Shown: one piece after another, positions 1 through 7,221 of the stretch
How positions within the stretch are numbered: the stretch's first letter is position 1
Layout: the number at the start of each line of letters is the position of its first letter
Origin: Anaerolineae bacterium
Lineage (GTDB): Bacteria; Chloroflexota; Anaerolineae; B4-G1; SLSP01
Assembly: GCA_016934645.1 (NCBI GenBank)
Contig: JAFGSL010000258.1
Location: forward strand, 1-11,725
Length of the DNA stretch: 11,725 nt
Direction: 5' to 3'
The notes under the pieces: generated by a model
Seen by the model: only the letters and a program-made list of their open reading frames with translations
The model's database searches: none
What the model was told of the DNA's origin: nothing
Translations under genes and position numbers: made by a program

Positions 1-202
1 AGTGAAAGACATCAGCTTGAAGATACAATGTACGCGTGATATCTTGCTCAGAACGAGAAACGCCATTCACCCCATAACGGCTAGTCAGGACGTGAACGGT
101 GTGCCCTCGCTGTCGCAGACAGACCGCCATCTCTTGACACCATTGCTCATAGCCACCTATGTCAAAAGGGGGATAAAGATTCGAGAGAAATAGTAAACGC
201 AT
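1..202 (-). CDS. GT4-type glycosyltransferase, N-terminal fragment (cut by window edge)
   Basis: This is the start of a glycosyltransferase, probably GT4/GT-B fold, that runs off the left edge. An ATG at 202-200 opens a stop-free frame of 67 codons. The protein begins MRLLFLSNLYPPFDIGGYE, followed by a helix ending in RQRGHTVHVLTS. That is the standard N-terminus of GT4 enzymes: a hydrophobic first strand, an LYPP turn, a Gly-Gly loop near the acceptor site, a helix, then a second strand after RGH. AAGG at 215-212 lies 8 nt before the ATG. It follows the GT2 gene ending at 289 after an 86 nt gap, in the same direction. GT4 enzymes are cytosolic and transfer a sugar from a nucleotide donor to a growing glycan or lipid-linked acceptor. 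The catalytic C-terminal half is not in the window, so substrate cannot be judged. The family call is firm for so short a piece because the motif order is characteristic. Confidence 0.8.
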   Translation of the reverse strand, partial: MRLLFLSNLYPPFDIGGYEQWCQEMAVCLRQRGHTVHVLTSRYGVNGVSRSEQDITRTLYLQADVFH

Positions 203-288
203 ATCTTCAACCTTGAAGTGGAATTATTCACTTACATTCTAAACGAATGCCTTTGTAGGCATAGAAAGTCTAGCAAAACACGTTCAGG
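203..288. other. 86 nt intergenic gap with small inverted repeat
   Basis: This is the longest gap in the cluster. It separates the GT2 gene ending at 289 from the GT4 gene starting at 202. It holds a perfect 6-bp inverted repeat (247-252 and 257-262, loop of 4) and the GT4 ribosome-binding site near 212-215. I found no convincing -35/-10 pair: a TAGAAT-like hexamer on the minus strand has no matching -35 at the right distance. It could hold a weak internal promoter or a transcript-processing site, but nothing proves it. Confidence 0.5.
247..262. repeat. Perfect inverted repeat ATGCCT-TTGT-AGGCAT
   Basis: A 6-bp perfect stem (ATGCCT/AGGCAT) with a 4-nt loop lies between the GT2 stop and the GT4 start. 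No U-run follows it on either strand, so it does not fit an intrinsic terminator well. It could be a small operator, an RNA hairpin that sets relative expression of the two genes, or chance. Confidence 0.4.
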
Positions 289-1485
289 TCACTGATCTCT
301 TCTAAGAGTTTTGAATACCCTATATCCAATGCACAACTTTAGCAAGCGCCGGACAATCGTGGCAGAATTCAAAAGACGCAAATTGCCCCTAACTGCACGG
401 AAGAGGTAGCGGCGAGCAGCAGTCCAACGTCCAGCTTGATCGCTCAGCATCCCCAATGCCAGATAGGCGTTACTGTATGCTGTGCGACGTAGGAAAATAA
501 ATCTGGGATCACCCGCGGCAAACAAACTCTCCAGCCACTTGAGTACCTCTGCGGCATTCCTTTCAATGTCCAACATCTCCGCGCGACCCCGATAGCCCCT
601 AGGTTGATCGCCGCACGCCAACTCGTAAAAAGTATCTAGCCGTTCCAGAAGATCAGGCCAGATAGAGAGAGCCTGCTCCAGAAAGCGCCAACCCGCATCC
701 CAATTGCCCTGTTGAATATAGTCTATGGCTGTACACCGGTACGCGAATCCGTAAGCGCGACGCTTTTCATCAGACCGGGAATCAGGAGAGTCGTCCAAAG
801 AACCCAAATACTTGGTGAGCACCGCAACACGGTTCGTATGCATACGTTCAACGTTCGTCGACATACTGCCCGGATAGACGCGATAACGGGCCAGCGCTTC
901 AGGAATGCCCTGCATCGGGTAATCCTTAGAGAGTCGGAGCCATAAATCCCAATCCTCGAGACTGGTGAGTTGGGTGTCGAACAAACCAACTGCACGCACC
1001 AAGTCAGCACGCACCAGCACAGCACAGGGCGGGAAAAAGCCCCCCTCCATCAGACGCCCACGGAAATCCACCGCAGAAACAGCCTGCCCTCCTACCTGCG
1101 GAAGCTCCATCCCTTGTGGATCAATAAATTGCGCCAGCGTGAAGACGCCACCTAACGTGTCATCTTGTGCCAGTGCCGCGACACAACACTCAAGGAAACG
1201 CGGGCGTACTTCGTCGTCGGCATCCAGAAAAGCCAGGTATTTTCCCTGACTCGCGCCAATACCTGTATTGCGCGCCGCCGAAAGACCCTGGTTTTCCTGC
1301 CGTATGTAGCGGACACGTGGATCGGTAAACTGTGCAACCACAGCCGGAGTATCATCTGTAGAACCATCATCCACAATAATGGCTTCCCAGTTGCCGAAGG
1401 TTTGAGCCAGGATACTCTCAATGGCAAAACATACGTAATGCGCATGATTGTAGCATGGGATCACAACGCTGACGCTAGAAGTCAT
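289..1485 (-). CDS. GT2 family glycosyltransferase with TPR-like C-terminal region
   Basis: This is a cytosolic inverting glycosyltransferase, 398 aa, expected to transfer a sugar from a nucleotide donor. The GT-A domain spans about residues 4-215. It has the opening strand VSVVIPCYNHA (5-15), the nucleotide-binding VDDGSTDD (38-45), the metal-binding DXD-type DADD (88-91) and the acceptor-side LEDWDLWLRL (176-185), whose ED is the usual catalytic-base motif. The remaining ~170 residues are helical. Two stretches fit a TPR pattern: about 238-265 (AIDYIQQGNWDAG) and about 340-370 (ALGMLSDQAGRWTAARR). The ATG at 1485 is one nucleotide after the stop of the propeller gene, and GGGG at 1496-1493 gives a spacing of 7, so translation is probably coupled. 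It resembles the GT2 at 2989-4236 in architecture. Family assignment is secure; donor and acceptor are unknown. Confidence 0.93.
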   Translation of the reverse strand: MTSSVSVVIPCYNHAHYVCFAIESILAQTFGNWEAIIVDDGSTDDTPAVVAQFTDPRVRYIRQENQGLSAARNTGIGASQGKYLAFLDADDEVRPRFLECCVAALAQDDTLGGVFTLAQFIDPQGMELPQVGGQAVSAVDFRGRLMEGGFFPPCAVLVRADLVRAVGLFDTQLTSLEDWDLWLRLSKDYPMQGIPEALARYRVYPGSMSTNVERMHTNRVAVLTKYLGSLDDSPDSRSDEKRRAYGFAYRCTAIDYIQQGNWDAGWRFLEQALSIWPDLLERLDTFYELACGDQPRGYRGRAEMLDIERNAAEVLKWLESLFAAGDPRFIFLRRTAYSNAYLALGMLSDQAGRWTAARRYLFRAVRGNLRLLNSATIVRRLLKLCIGYRVFKTLRRDQ

Positions 1486-1486
1486 G

Positions 1487-2965
1487 CTAATGCCCCATCA
1501 GGCGTTTCAGGACAAAAACTATCGTAATAAAAACGAAGACGACCAATGCCGACACGATCAAAGGACGGATCGGTTCAGATGAAGCCTTGTCAATAGCTGG
1601 TTCAGCAGTTTCAGATATGACGTTATGTATCAAAGAATCACCTGTTTGAGAGACCGGAACTGTCGCGGTAGGGGCATCCGGCAATAGGGACGTTGATGCA
1701 GGAAAAGATTGACGAGCGATATGTGGCGCTTCTACTTCCCGAAAAGCGTACCAGACCGTGTTATCTCCTATCCGATCATAGTACACTACGTGCAATTGAT
1801 TTCCCTGACACACGACCATATGCTGGCCATGAGGGTCAATATAACGATCATCAATGCGTTCTGGAGGCCCCCACCTTTTCCCATCCCAGGCAGCAGAAAA
1901 GACCCCGTCAGCTACAGCAGTGACAACATGCACGGTTCCGGCGCTATCTCGTACCAAGTCGTTAGGGCCACCAAAAGCGGCACCCAACGGCATGATCTCA
2001 ACAGGTGCATTCCAGGTGACGCCGCCGTCGAATGACCATTGATGCATACGTCGTGGGTCATGCCAGGTCAGATGAACTTCTCCATTGCCAAACGCATAAG
2101 GTACTAACTTGGTAACACCTTGGAAGGTGGTACCAGTTGCCTCAACACGCTCGTATTCGGACCACGTCTGCCCACCATCGGGCGACAAGACGTATCCCAC
2201 CTCCGATTGCACGCCATATTCTTGAGAACGCCACGTAATCCCCACGTAAAGGCGCCCCTGGTCATCAGCGGCGATCTCACCCCATACATCGGAAGGGACA
2301 GTGGCAAGGGTGGAGAAAACGATAGCAGGTTCGGACCACGTTTTGCCATCGTCCTGAGATCGAAGGTAGTTAACAGCGAGATACAGCCCATCGCCACCAG
2401 ATGTCCCGTGGACCAGATGTATTGTGCCCTGAGCATCCGTGGCGATAGAACCCGCGCCCGTATTTTGAGCCAGAGCACGGGGTTGTGACCATGATCGAGC
2501 GTTGTCAGCATCAGGCAGCGATGCGCTACTATAGTACAAATCACCGCCCAGATAGGCATTTTGCCACACGAGATGCAAGGTGTTGTTTACATCGGAGATC
2601 GCCGCATCGAGGTAAACCGCAACCGGATCCGTGAAGGCTAACACATCAATGGGAGATCCCCAGCTACCCTCAACGTCGTTTCGATAAAAAATCGCCGCAC
2701 CATCATCAGCAAGGTGGCTCCACAGCAGGTGTACGTTCTGATATTGATCACATAGCAGGATCCCGAAGGCACTGACGTCAGAATACGAAGGCTGTGTGAT
2801 GTCAACTGACTTGCTCCATTGATAGTTGCTCTGGCTAACTGTGGTCTTTACGATCCACGCTGACATAAGCCCCACACTGAGCACAATCAGTATGATGCGT
2901 ATAAACCGGAAACGCGGTTGCAAGAGATTGGGAAAAAGAGCAGGTAATCTATGGTACATTTCCAT
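1487..2965 (-). CDS. Membrane-anchored beta-propeller protein with sialidase-type Asp-boxes
   Basis: This is an extracytoplasmic repeat protein of about 492 aa. Numbering from the ATG at 2965, a basic N-terminus precedes a hydrophobic helix (about 22-43), either signal peptide or anchor. Three Asp-boxes follow: SQDDGKTW (203-210), SPDGGQTW (261-268) and SFDGGVTW (311-318). About seven strands of the type xVHLxW recur every 46-58 residues (NVHLLW, TLHLVW, TIHLVH, RLYVGITW, EVHLTW, TVHVVT, QLHVVY), indicating a propeller of six or seven blades. A Thr/Pro/Ser-rich linker leads to a second hydrophobic helix (about 467-488) and the basic tail KRLMGH. I see no FRIP motif or clear arginine triad of true sialidases, so a binding role or another glycosidase activity is as likely. 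Starts at 2980 (TTG), 2965 and 2959 (ATG) are all possible; 2959 has a weak GGA at 2969-2967. It lies between two GT2 genes and is tightly linked to both. Confidence 0.8.
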   Translation of the reverse strand: MEMYHRLPALFPNLLQPRFRFIRIILIVLSVGLMSAWIVKTTVSQSNYQWSKSVDITQPSYSDVSAFGILLCDQYQNVHLLWSHLADDGAAIFYRNDVEGSWGSPIDVLAFTDPVAVYLDAAISDVNNTLHLVWQNAYLGGDLYYSSASLPDADNARSWSQPRALAQNTGAGSIATDAQGTIHLVHGTSGGDGLYLAVNYLRSQDDGKTWSEPAIVFSTLATVPSDVWGEIAADDQGRLYVGITWRSQEYGVQSEVGYVLSPDGGQTWSEYERVEATGTTFQGVTKLVPYAFGNGEVHLTWHDPRRMHQWSFDGGVTWNAPVEIMPLGAAFGGPNDLVRDSAGTVHVVTAVADGVFSAAWDGKRWGPPERIDDRYIDPHGQHMVVCQGNQLHVVYYDRIGDNTVWYAFREVEAPHIARQSFPASTSLLPDAPTATVPVSQTGDSLIHNVISETAEPAIDKASSEPIRPLIVSALVVFVFITIVFVLKRLMGH

Positions 2966-2988
2966 TTCCAATAAAAGCAAAGTCGAGG

Positions 2989-4236
2989 CTAATCAGCCGG
3001 CCCCGGATGCTCACCGTTGTTTTTGGGGAACCGCTTGACCAGATGACGGGTCAAGCGGCGCAGAAAGGCCGCTACCTTCGCCCCTCCAAAAGCTTCAATA
3101 CCGGCAGAAAGCATCCCACCATTCTGCAACCAGCGCGGGTCGCGCACAATCGCAGGGAAAAAATAGCAACGAACCTCGGAGGTCAACCCACAAGAATGGC
3201 TCAGGAGCGCCTCCAGGGCATACAGCCTTGCGACGGCCTTTCGTTTATACTTTGGTGCTAGGACAGAAAATACCTCCTGAATGAAACGTGCACAGCGGGG
3301 CACATCCCAATTGTGCGTCCGCAGCGTGTACACAACATAAGAAACTACATTTTCTACAAGCTGGTCACTTGATTGTTCCGCTTGTAACTGAACAGCTTGC
3401 GCCAAATGCTGATGCCCCTCCTTTGGTTGCCCTACCGCGAAGAAATCCAATCCGGCTTCGAAATAGGCATCGGATAACGCAACATCCTTCAATGGCTGCT
3501 CGTCCATTGGCAGCTTGGCGAATACCGACTCAATCACCGCCAATCTTCGCTCAAACCGGGTTGCGGGGCGGCTCGACACGCTGATATTTTGGCCATGAAT
3601 TCGATACAAAACGAGCGGTTGAGGAACAATACCTATTCGATATTTGGCAGCAATCCGAATCCACAATTCCCAATCGCTATAGACAAGAGTCTCGTCGAGC
3701 AAGCCAACGTCATCAAGGCAAGTACGCCGAATCAAAGCCGAAGACGCACAGATAAAATTGGATACCAACAATCTCCGCCATACATCGTCAAACTGCTCAC
3801 CACCTATCGTCAACATCGGGTATTGCCGGCCTGTGCTATCCAAAATAAATGCAGGGCTGTAGACCATCCCAAAATCAGGCTGATCGAACATAAACTTTAC
3901 CTGTTTGGAAAGCTTATCCGGCAGCCAGAGGTCGTCCGAGCCAAGCCAGGCCAGGTACGTCCCTTTTGCTTTCTGAGCAGCCAGATTGAAAGTAGCCGAG
4001 ATGCCCTTGTTTTCGTGATCAGGATGCCAGTAACAACGGACCTTATCTGGGTAACGTCCTTGGTAATCAGTCAGCAACGCCAGGCTATCGTCGGTAGAAC
4101 CGTCATCGACAACGACGATCTCGAAATTGTCAAAGTCTTGATCGAGAACACTGTCCAGCGTGGCTGGAAGGTAACGAGCGTGGTTGTAAGATGTGATACA
4201 GACGCTCACTGTAAGCTTATTGATTATGCCTTCCAT
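2989..4236 (-). CDS. GT2 family glycosyltransferase with helical/TPR-like C-terminal tail
   Basis: This is a cytosolic GT-A glycosyltransferase of 415 aa. The first strand is VSVCITSYNHARYLP (about 10-24). VVVDDGSTDDS (41-51) binds the nucleotide, WLGSDDLWLP (97-106) carries the metal-binding SDD, and YSDWELWIRIA (186-196) is the acceptor/base motif, with S in place of the more usual E before DWE. After about residue 225 comes a helical extension whose ALSDAYFEAGLDFFAVGQ segment (253-270) reads like a TPR helix pair. The frame stays open upstream to 4401, but that stretch overlaps the acyltransferase gene and reads as low-quality sequence. The ATG at 4236, one nucleotide after the acyltransferase TGA, starts exactly at the domain, so translational coupling is likely (no clear Shine-Dalgarno of its own). 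Specificity is unknown. It is probably a paralogue of the GT2 at 289-1485. Confidence 0.92.
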   Translation of the reverse strand: MEGIINKLTVSVCITSYNHARYLPATLDSVLDQDFDNFEIVVVDDGSTDDSLALLTDYQGRYPDKVRCYWHPDHENKGISATFNLAAQKAKGTYLAWLGSDDLWLPDKLSKQVKFMFDQPDFGMVYSPAFILDSTGRQYPMLTIGGEQFDDVWRRLLVSNFICASSALIRRTCLDDVGLLDETLVYSDWELWIRIAAKYRIGIVPQPLVLYRIHGQNISVSSRPATRFERRLAVIESVFAKLPMDEQPLKDVALSDAYFEAGLDFFAVGQPKEGHQHLAQAVQLQAEQSSDQLVENVVSYVVYTLRTHNWDVPRCARFIQEVFSVLAPKYKRKAVARLYALEALLSHSCGLTSEVRCYFFPAIVRDPRWLQNGGMLSAGIEAFGGAKVAAFLRRLTRHLVKRFPKNNGEHPGPAD

Positions 4237-4237
4237 A

Positions 4238-5323
4238 TCAACCAAATAGGTAGCGATAGACCTTACGTAAAGGCGATTTGCGAACAGCGGCCATGAGCAA
4301 CAACGGCATCCCCAAACCAAAAGCAAATACCAACGGTGCGAAGAACAATAGCTGCCTGGCAAGTATCCATGGTGCGAGTTGGCGGATGACCCGCGCGACA
4401 AACTCCATCACATGGTCATGTGTGAGATAAATGCCGTAGGTTTTTCCGGAGAAATAGCGAAGCAACTTGGACAACCAATCAGGGATATCAACCGCCAGGA
4501 AATACAAGATAAACACAAATGCGTATAAACTTGTAGTAATATTCAAACTGCTGCTCCGCCATTCTGTCCCGGTGGTACGGTACAACAGTTCCGGTCCAAG
4601 GATGGAAAGCAGCCCAAGAACGATCACTGCGATCAATAACGCCTTTTTGTGCGCAGTGAGCCATTGACTGACGTCGCGCAAATGAAGTCCCATAGCCAAG
4701 CCGCAGGTGAAGTAGAATCCCCAGCGGAAAAACAGCCAGTGCGGTGTTACACGAGTGGCTAATTCTAAGACAGGAACTTTCCAAACAAGGCTAGCGTACC
4801 ACAAACCTATTGTCCCCCACTGCAACAAACCCGCGACCCAAAGAACCAGACGTGGCTTGTTCTTTGCCAGAGGGATCAGCAATGGAGAAAGCAGGTAGAA
4901 CTGGCACATCAGCGGGACAAAATAATAACCACGTTCTAAAATATATGTTTCCAGAGTGTGTACATCACTTTGCAGTATATCCCCGATGACAATGATGACG
5001 ATCCAGATTGTGTATGGGATCAAAAGATTGGAGATGCGCGCCACCACCACCTTCCAACTCAATGTCGATTGCTTGCCCCGCGCCACATAGGAGATAAAGA
5101 AGCCCGATGTAAAAATAAAGGCCGGAACCGCAAAGACAGGTAATTGCCTCAGGACCAGCAAAACGTAATAATGGAACGTACCAACCTCATCAAAGTTAGG
5201 TACAATAACTGAGCGATATTGATCCGTCCACCAAAACATCGCCGTGAAGCTCCAACTGGTCGTGTGGTTGACGATAACGGCCAGAATCGACAGGCCATTA
5301 AGAAGAATCGCACGTTTATTCAT
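4238..5323 (-). CDS. Acyltransferase-3 family membrane O-acyltransferase
   Basis: This is an integral membrane protein of 361 aa from the ATG at 5323. It fits the acyltransferase-3 family (PF01757), which transfers acetyl or other acyl groups onto surface sugars, lipids or polysaccharides. The first helix contains the conserved histidine (NGLSILAVIVNHTTSW, H20). About ten hydrophobic segments follow, and the late GKTYGIYLTHDHVMEF segment (293-308) carries the family's YGIYLTH signature. The usual arginine ten residues before the helix-1 histidine is not at its expected place; the nearest basic residues are K3-R4. The frame extends to 5377, but that would overlap the upstream gene. GAGG at 5336-5333, 9 nt before the 5323 ATG, supports the shorter form. 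The gap to the preceding gene is 16 nt. In context it probably acylates the glycan built by the neighbouring transferases; the acyl group and target are not predictable. Confidence 0.88.
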   Translation of the reverse strand: MNKRAILLNGLSILAVIVNHTTSWSFTAMFWWTDQYRSVIVPNFDEVGTFHYYVLLVLRQLPVFAVPAFIFTSGFFISYVARGKQSTLSWKVVVARISNLLIPYTIWIVIIVIGDILQSDVHTLETYILERGYYFVPLMCQFYLLSPLLIPLAKNKPRLVLWVAGLLQWGTIGLWYASLVWKVPVLELATRVTPHWLFFRWGFYFTCGLAMGLHLRDVSQWLTAHKKALLIAVIVLGLLSILGPELLYRTTGTEWRSSSLNITTSLYAFVFILYFLAVDIPDWLSKLLRYFSGKTYGIYLTHDHVMEFVARVIRQLAPWILARQLLFFAPLVFAFGLGMPLLLMAAVRKSPLRKVYRYLFG

Positions 5324-5332
5324 AACCCTATA

Positions 5333-5336
5333 CCTC
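5333..5336 (-). promoter_or_regulatory. Ribosome-binding site of the acyltransferase gene
   Basis: GAGG on the minus strand lies 9 nt before the ATG at 5323. It sits between that start and the stop of the upstream membrane protein (5340-5342). It decides for the 361-aa form over an 18-residue longer reading that would overlap the upstream gene. Confidence 0.6.
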
Positions 5337-5339
5337 AGA

Positions 5340-7172
5340 CTAATCAGTACTACTATTGGCCGTAGCCGAGGTCTCAACCAGCCAACGCCATGCTAAATCT
5401 GGCGATTGTTCTTCCACCGGAGGTGATTCTGCAGAATCGGAACCGGTAATCCGCTCGTAGGGTGCATATGTTGGCGTGGGCCAAGTAACCGAAAGCTCCG
5501 ACTGCACATCATCCACCACGCTCAAGTGTCCGGTATCTCCATTATACAACACGAAAAGCGCCCGATCATAAGGTATTTTCTTCCCTGTCCAGGGATTGAT
5601 AACACCATCCTCTACGAGTATCGCTTCGCCGTGCGTCTCAAGATCGGGAAACAAAACCTCCCCCCACAAACTGTCGTTACCGTACAGAACCTGCAATGCC
5701 GCGGCGACTTCCCAGTTAGCACTCAGAGGCGTGCGTCGCCAGTTCGCAAATCCTACTCGATCTTGGTACCCCTGAAGCACAAAACAAACCATCGTATCGT
5801 CGGTAAGATTCGGAACAAGATCAAACATCTCTGCCCAAATCTGTTTCTGCTCCACCCACGCGCCTCTGATATCGTGTTGCACCCAGACCTGCGTAAGGAA
5901 ACCCAGCGCAATCAACGGAACCGATCCTGCTAAAAGCAAAAGCCTGACTTGGCGCTGGTGACGAGCCATGATCAGCGCACTGCCGTACAACACAGAGACG
6001 AGTGCCAGCGAAGCGCCGGGTAACGCGAAGAGATTAACCCGTGAAACCAGTCCATCGAGATTCGGCTCGTAGAGAAAGCTTATTGGGATGTATCCTGCAA
6101 CGATTAAAACAATACCTAAGCCAAAGAGAACCACCAGGGCACGGATTTCCTCGAACTGTTGCCAACCACGGAATCTGAAACCAGCATCGCTAGAACGGCG
6201 GCGGTCTAGAAAGAAAAAACCGAGTTCAAAAATGGCGACGCTGAGAAGAAGAAGAAGCATCGGTAGCCAGTTCCCATTAAAACCAAAAGCACGGCGTAGT
6301 GGTTCTGTCCATCCCCAAACAAGGACCTTAAATCCCAACATCAACCGACCAAGAATGACGACAGGAGAGATCTGCATCTCGCCGAGATAAGAGTCGGAGA
6401 TTCCAGCTTGAGTGACGCCAAAGGTTCGCCACACCGCAAACAGCAAGGCGAAAAGAAAAGGACTCAATACGGCGATCCGGCGCTTCCACTCGATTTTTCT
6501 CTCACTCAAAACCAACCAAACACACCATGCTAATGCCAGACCCAACTGCGCTTCGTACATTCCTAAAGAGAAACCCAGTACAAACAACGCGCCTAATAAC
6601 GCAACAGGCCGTCCCTTCTCAACGTAGTCACTCATCAACCAGGCAAAGAGAAACAAAAGGCAGAGAACTATCCTGATGTGAATCATCGTTAACCACGTGC
6701 GAGTATAATCCACTGGAACAACCAGGAAAATCGCAGCCGACACCGATGCAACTACCGTTTTTTTGGGAAAAAAGCGTAGTAGCAAGAAATAAAATTGGAT
6801 AGCCGCTAGGACGTTGAGAGTCCCTAGCACAATGTGAGATATAGGCACGTTCAGACCGAACAACTCAGACAACAGTCTGCGTGGTGCATATTCAAGCGGC
6901 CTTCTAGCCGCCCAATCCAGCCAGGGCGCATTCCCATCAACCATTGGCTTGACAAATGAGGACCAATCATCCGAATAGATGGCAGGTGCATAAAATAGTA
7001 CAAAGGACATAACACCAATCGCGATGAGGAATAGCACAGTCCATCCAGAAGGATTTCCGCATCGATCCGGGGATATACCTTTGCTCATCCCCAGACAGCT
7101 TGCAATACCTGTATACCAACGCCTTGCGTGGTTGAAGAATCCCGATTGGACATTTCTGGTCATGTTTTGCAA
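5340..7172 (-). CDS. Polytopic membrane protein, putative GT-C glycosyltransferase
   Basis: This membrane protein of about 610 aa has a short basic N-terminus, about 12 hydrophobic helices spread over residues 45-440, and a soluble C-terminal domain of roughly 150 residues. Just after helix 1 is YSDDWSSF, an acidic pair (D68-D69) in the first external loop. This is where GT-C enzymes (ArnT, PMT and O-antigen glucosyltransferases) carry their catalytic or metal-binding acids. The following RRPLEYAPRRLL is basic and could contact a lipid phosphate. It directly follows a GtrB-like polyprenyl-phosphate glycosyltransferase, the classic donor-maker/donor-user arrangement, which supports GT-C. The frame is open to 7364, but that part overlaps the upstream gene and reads poorly. 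TTG at 7172 has GGAG 7 nt ahead; the ATG at 7163 is the alternative, with no suitable site. It could instead be a Wzy-like polymerase. No overall family signature is recognised with certainty. Confidence 0.75.
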   Translation of the reverse strand: MQNMTRNVQSGFFNHARRWYTGIASCLGMSKGISPDRCGNPSGWTVLFLIAIGVMSFVLFYAPAIYSDDWSSFVKPMVDGNAPWLDWAARRPLEYAPRRLLSELFGLNVPISHIVLGTLNVLAAIQFYFLLLRFFPKKTVVASVSAAIFLVVPVDYTRTWLTMIHIRIVLCLLFLFAWLMSDYVEKGRPVALLGALFVLGFSLGMYEAQLGLALAWCVWLVLSERKIEWKRRIAVLSPFLFALLFAVWRTFGVTQAGISDSYLGEMQISPVVILGRLMLGFKVLVWGWTEPLRRAFGFNGNWLPMLLLLLSVAIFELGFFFLDRRRSSDAGFRFRGWQQFEEIRALVVLFGLGIVLIVAGYIPISFLYEPNLDGLVSRVNLFALPGASLALVSVLYGSALIMARHQRQVRLLLLAGSVPLIALGFLTQVWVQHDIRGAWVEQKQIWAEMFDLVPNLTDDTMVCFVLQGYQDRVGFANWRRTPLSANWEVAAALQVLYGNDSLWGEVLFPDLETHGEAILVEDGVINPWTGKKIPYDRALFVLYNGDTGHLSVVDDVQSELSVTWPTPTYAPYERITGSDSAESPPVEEQSPDLAWRWLVETSATANSSTD

Positions 7173-7179
7173 AATGAGT

Positions 7180-7183
7180 CTCC
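7180..7183 (-). promoter_or_regulatory. Ribosome-binding site favouring a TTG start for the GT-C-like gene
   Basis: GGAG on the minus strand is 7 nt before TTG (7172-7170) but 16 nt before the first suitable ATG (7163). This points to TTG as the initiation codon, adding three residues. The neighbouring genes all use clear Shine-Dalgarno sites, so initiation at 7163 without one would be the exception. Confidence 0.5.
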
Positions 7184-7221
7184 GTGAGTCGGATAGTGTC
7201 TGCTTGCCGGGACAATCGGCA

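Noticed and set aside
2..193. Plus-strand 63-codon open frame at the left edge
   Set aside because: It is antisense to a clear GT4 N-terminus on the minus strand, and its own product shows no recognisable motif.
203..288. Sigma-70-like promoter before the GT4 gene
   Set aside because: A TAGAAT-like hexamer is present, but no -35 element lies at 16-18 nt; a TTGCTA is 29 nt away.
1487..2965. Naming the propeller protein a sialidase (nanH-like)
   Set aside because: Asp-boxes occur in many propellers; the FRIP motif and a clear catalytic set were not found, so no gene symbol or activity is assigned.
3589..4296. Plus-strand open frame of 235 codons
   Set aside because: It lies wholly opposite the GT2 gene 2989-4236 and the end of the acyltransferase gene, with no domain-like sequence. 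It is a mirror frame of real coding DNA.
4237..4401. 55-residue N-terminal extension of the GT2 at 2989-4236
   Set aside because: It overlaps the acyltransferase coding region in another frame and is Cys/Trp/Ser-rich junk; the GT-A domain begins right after the ATG at 4236.
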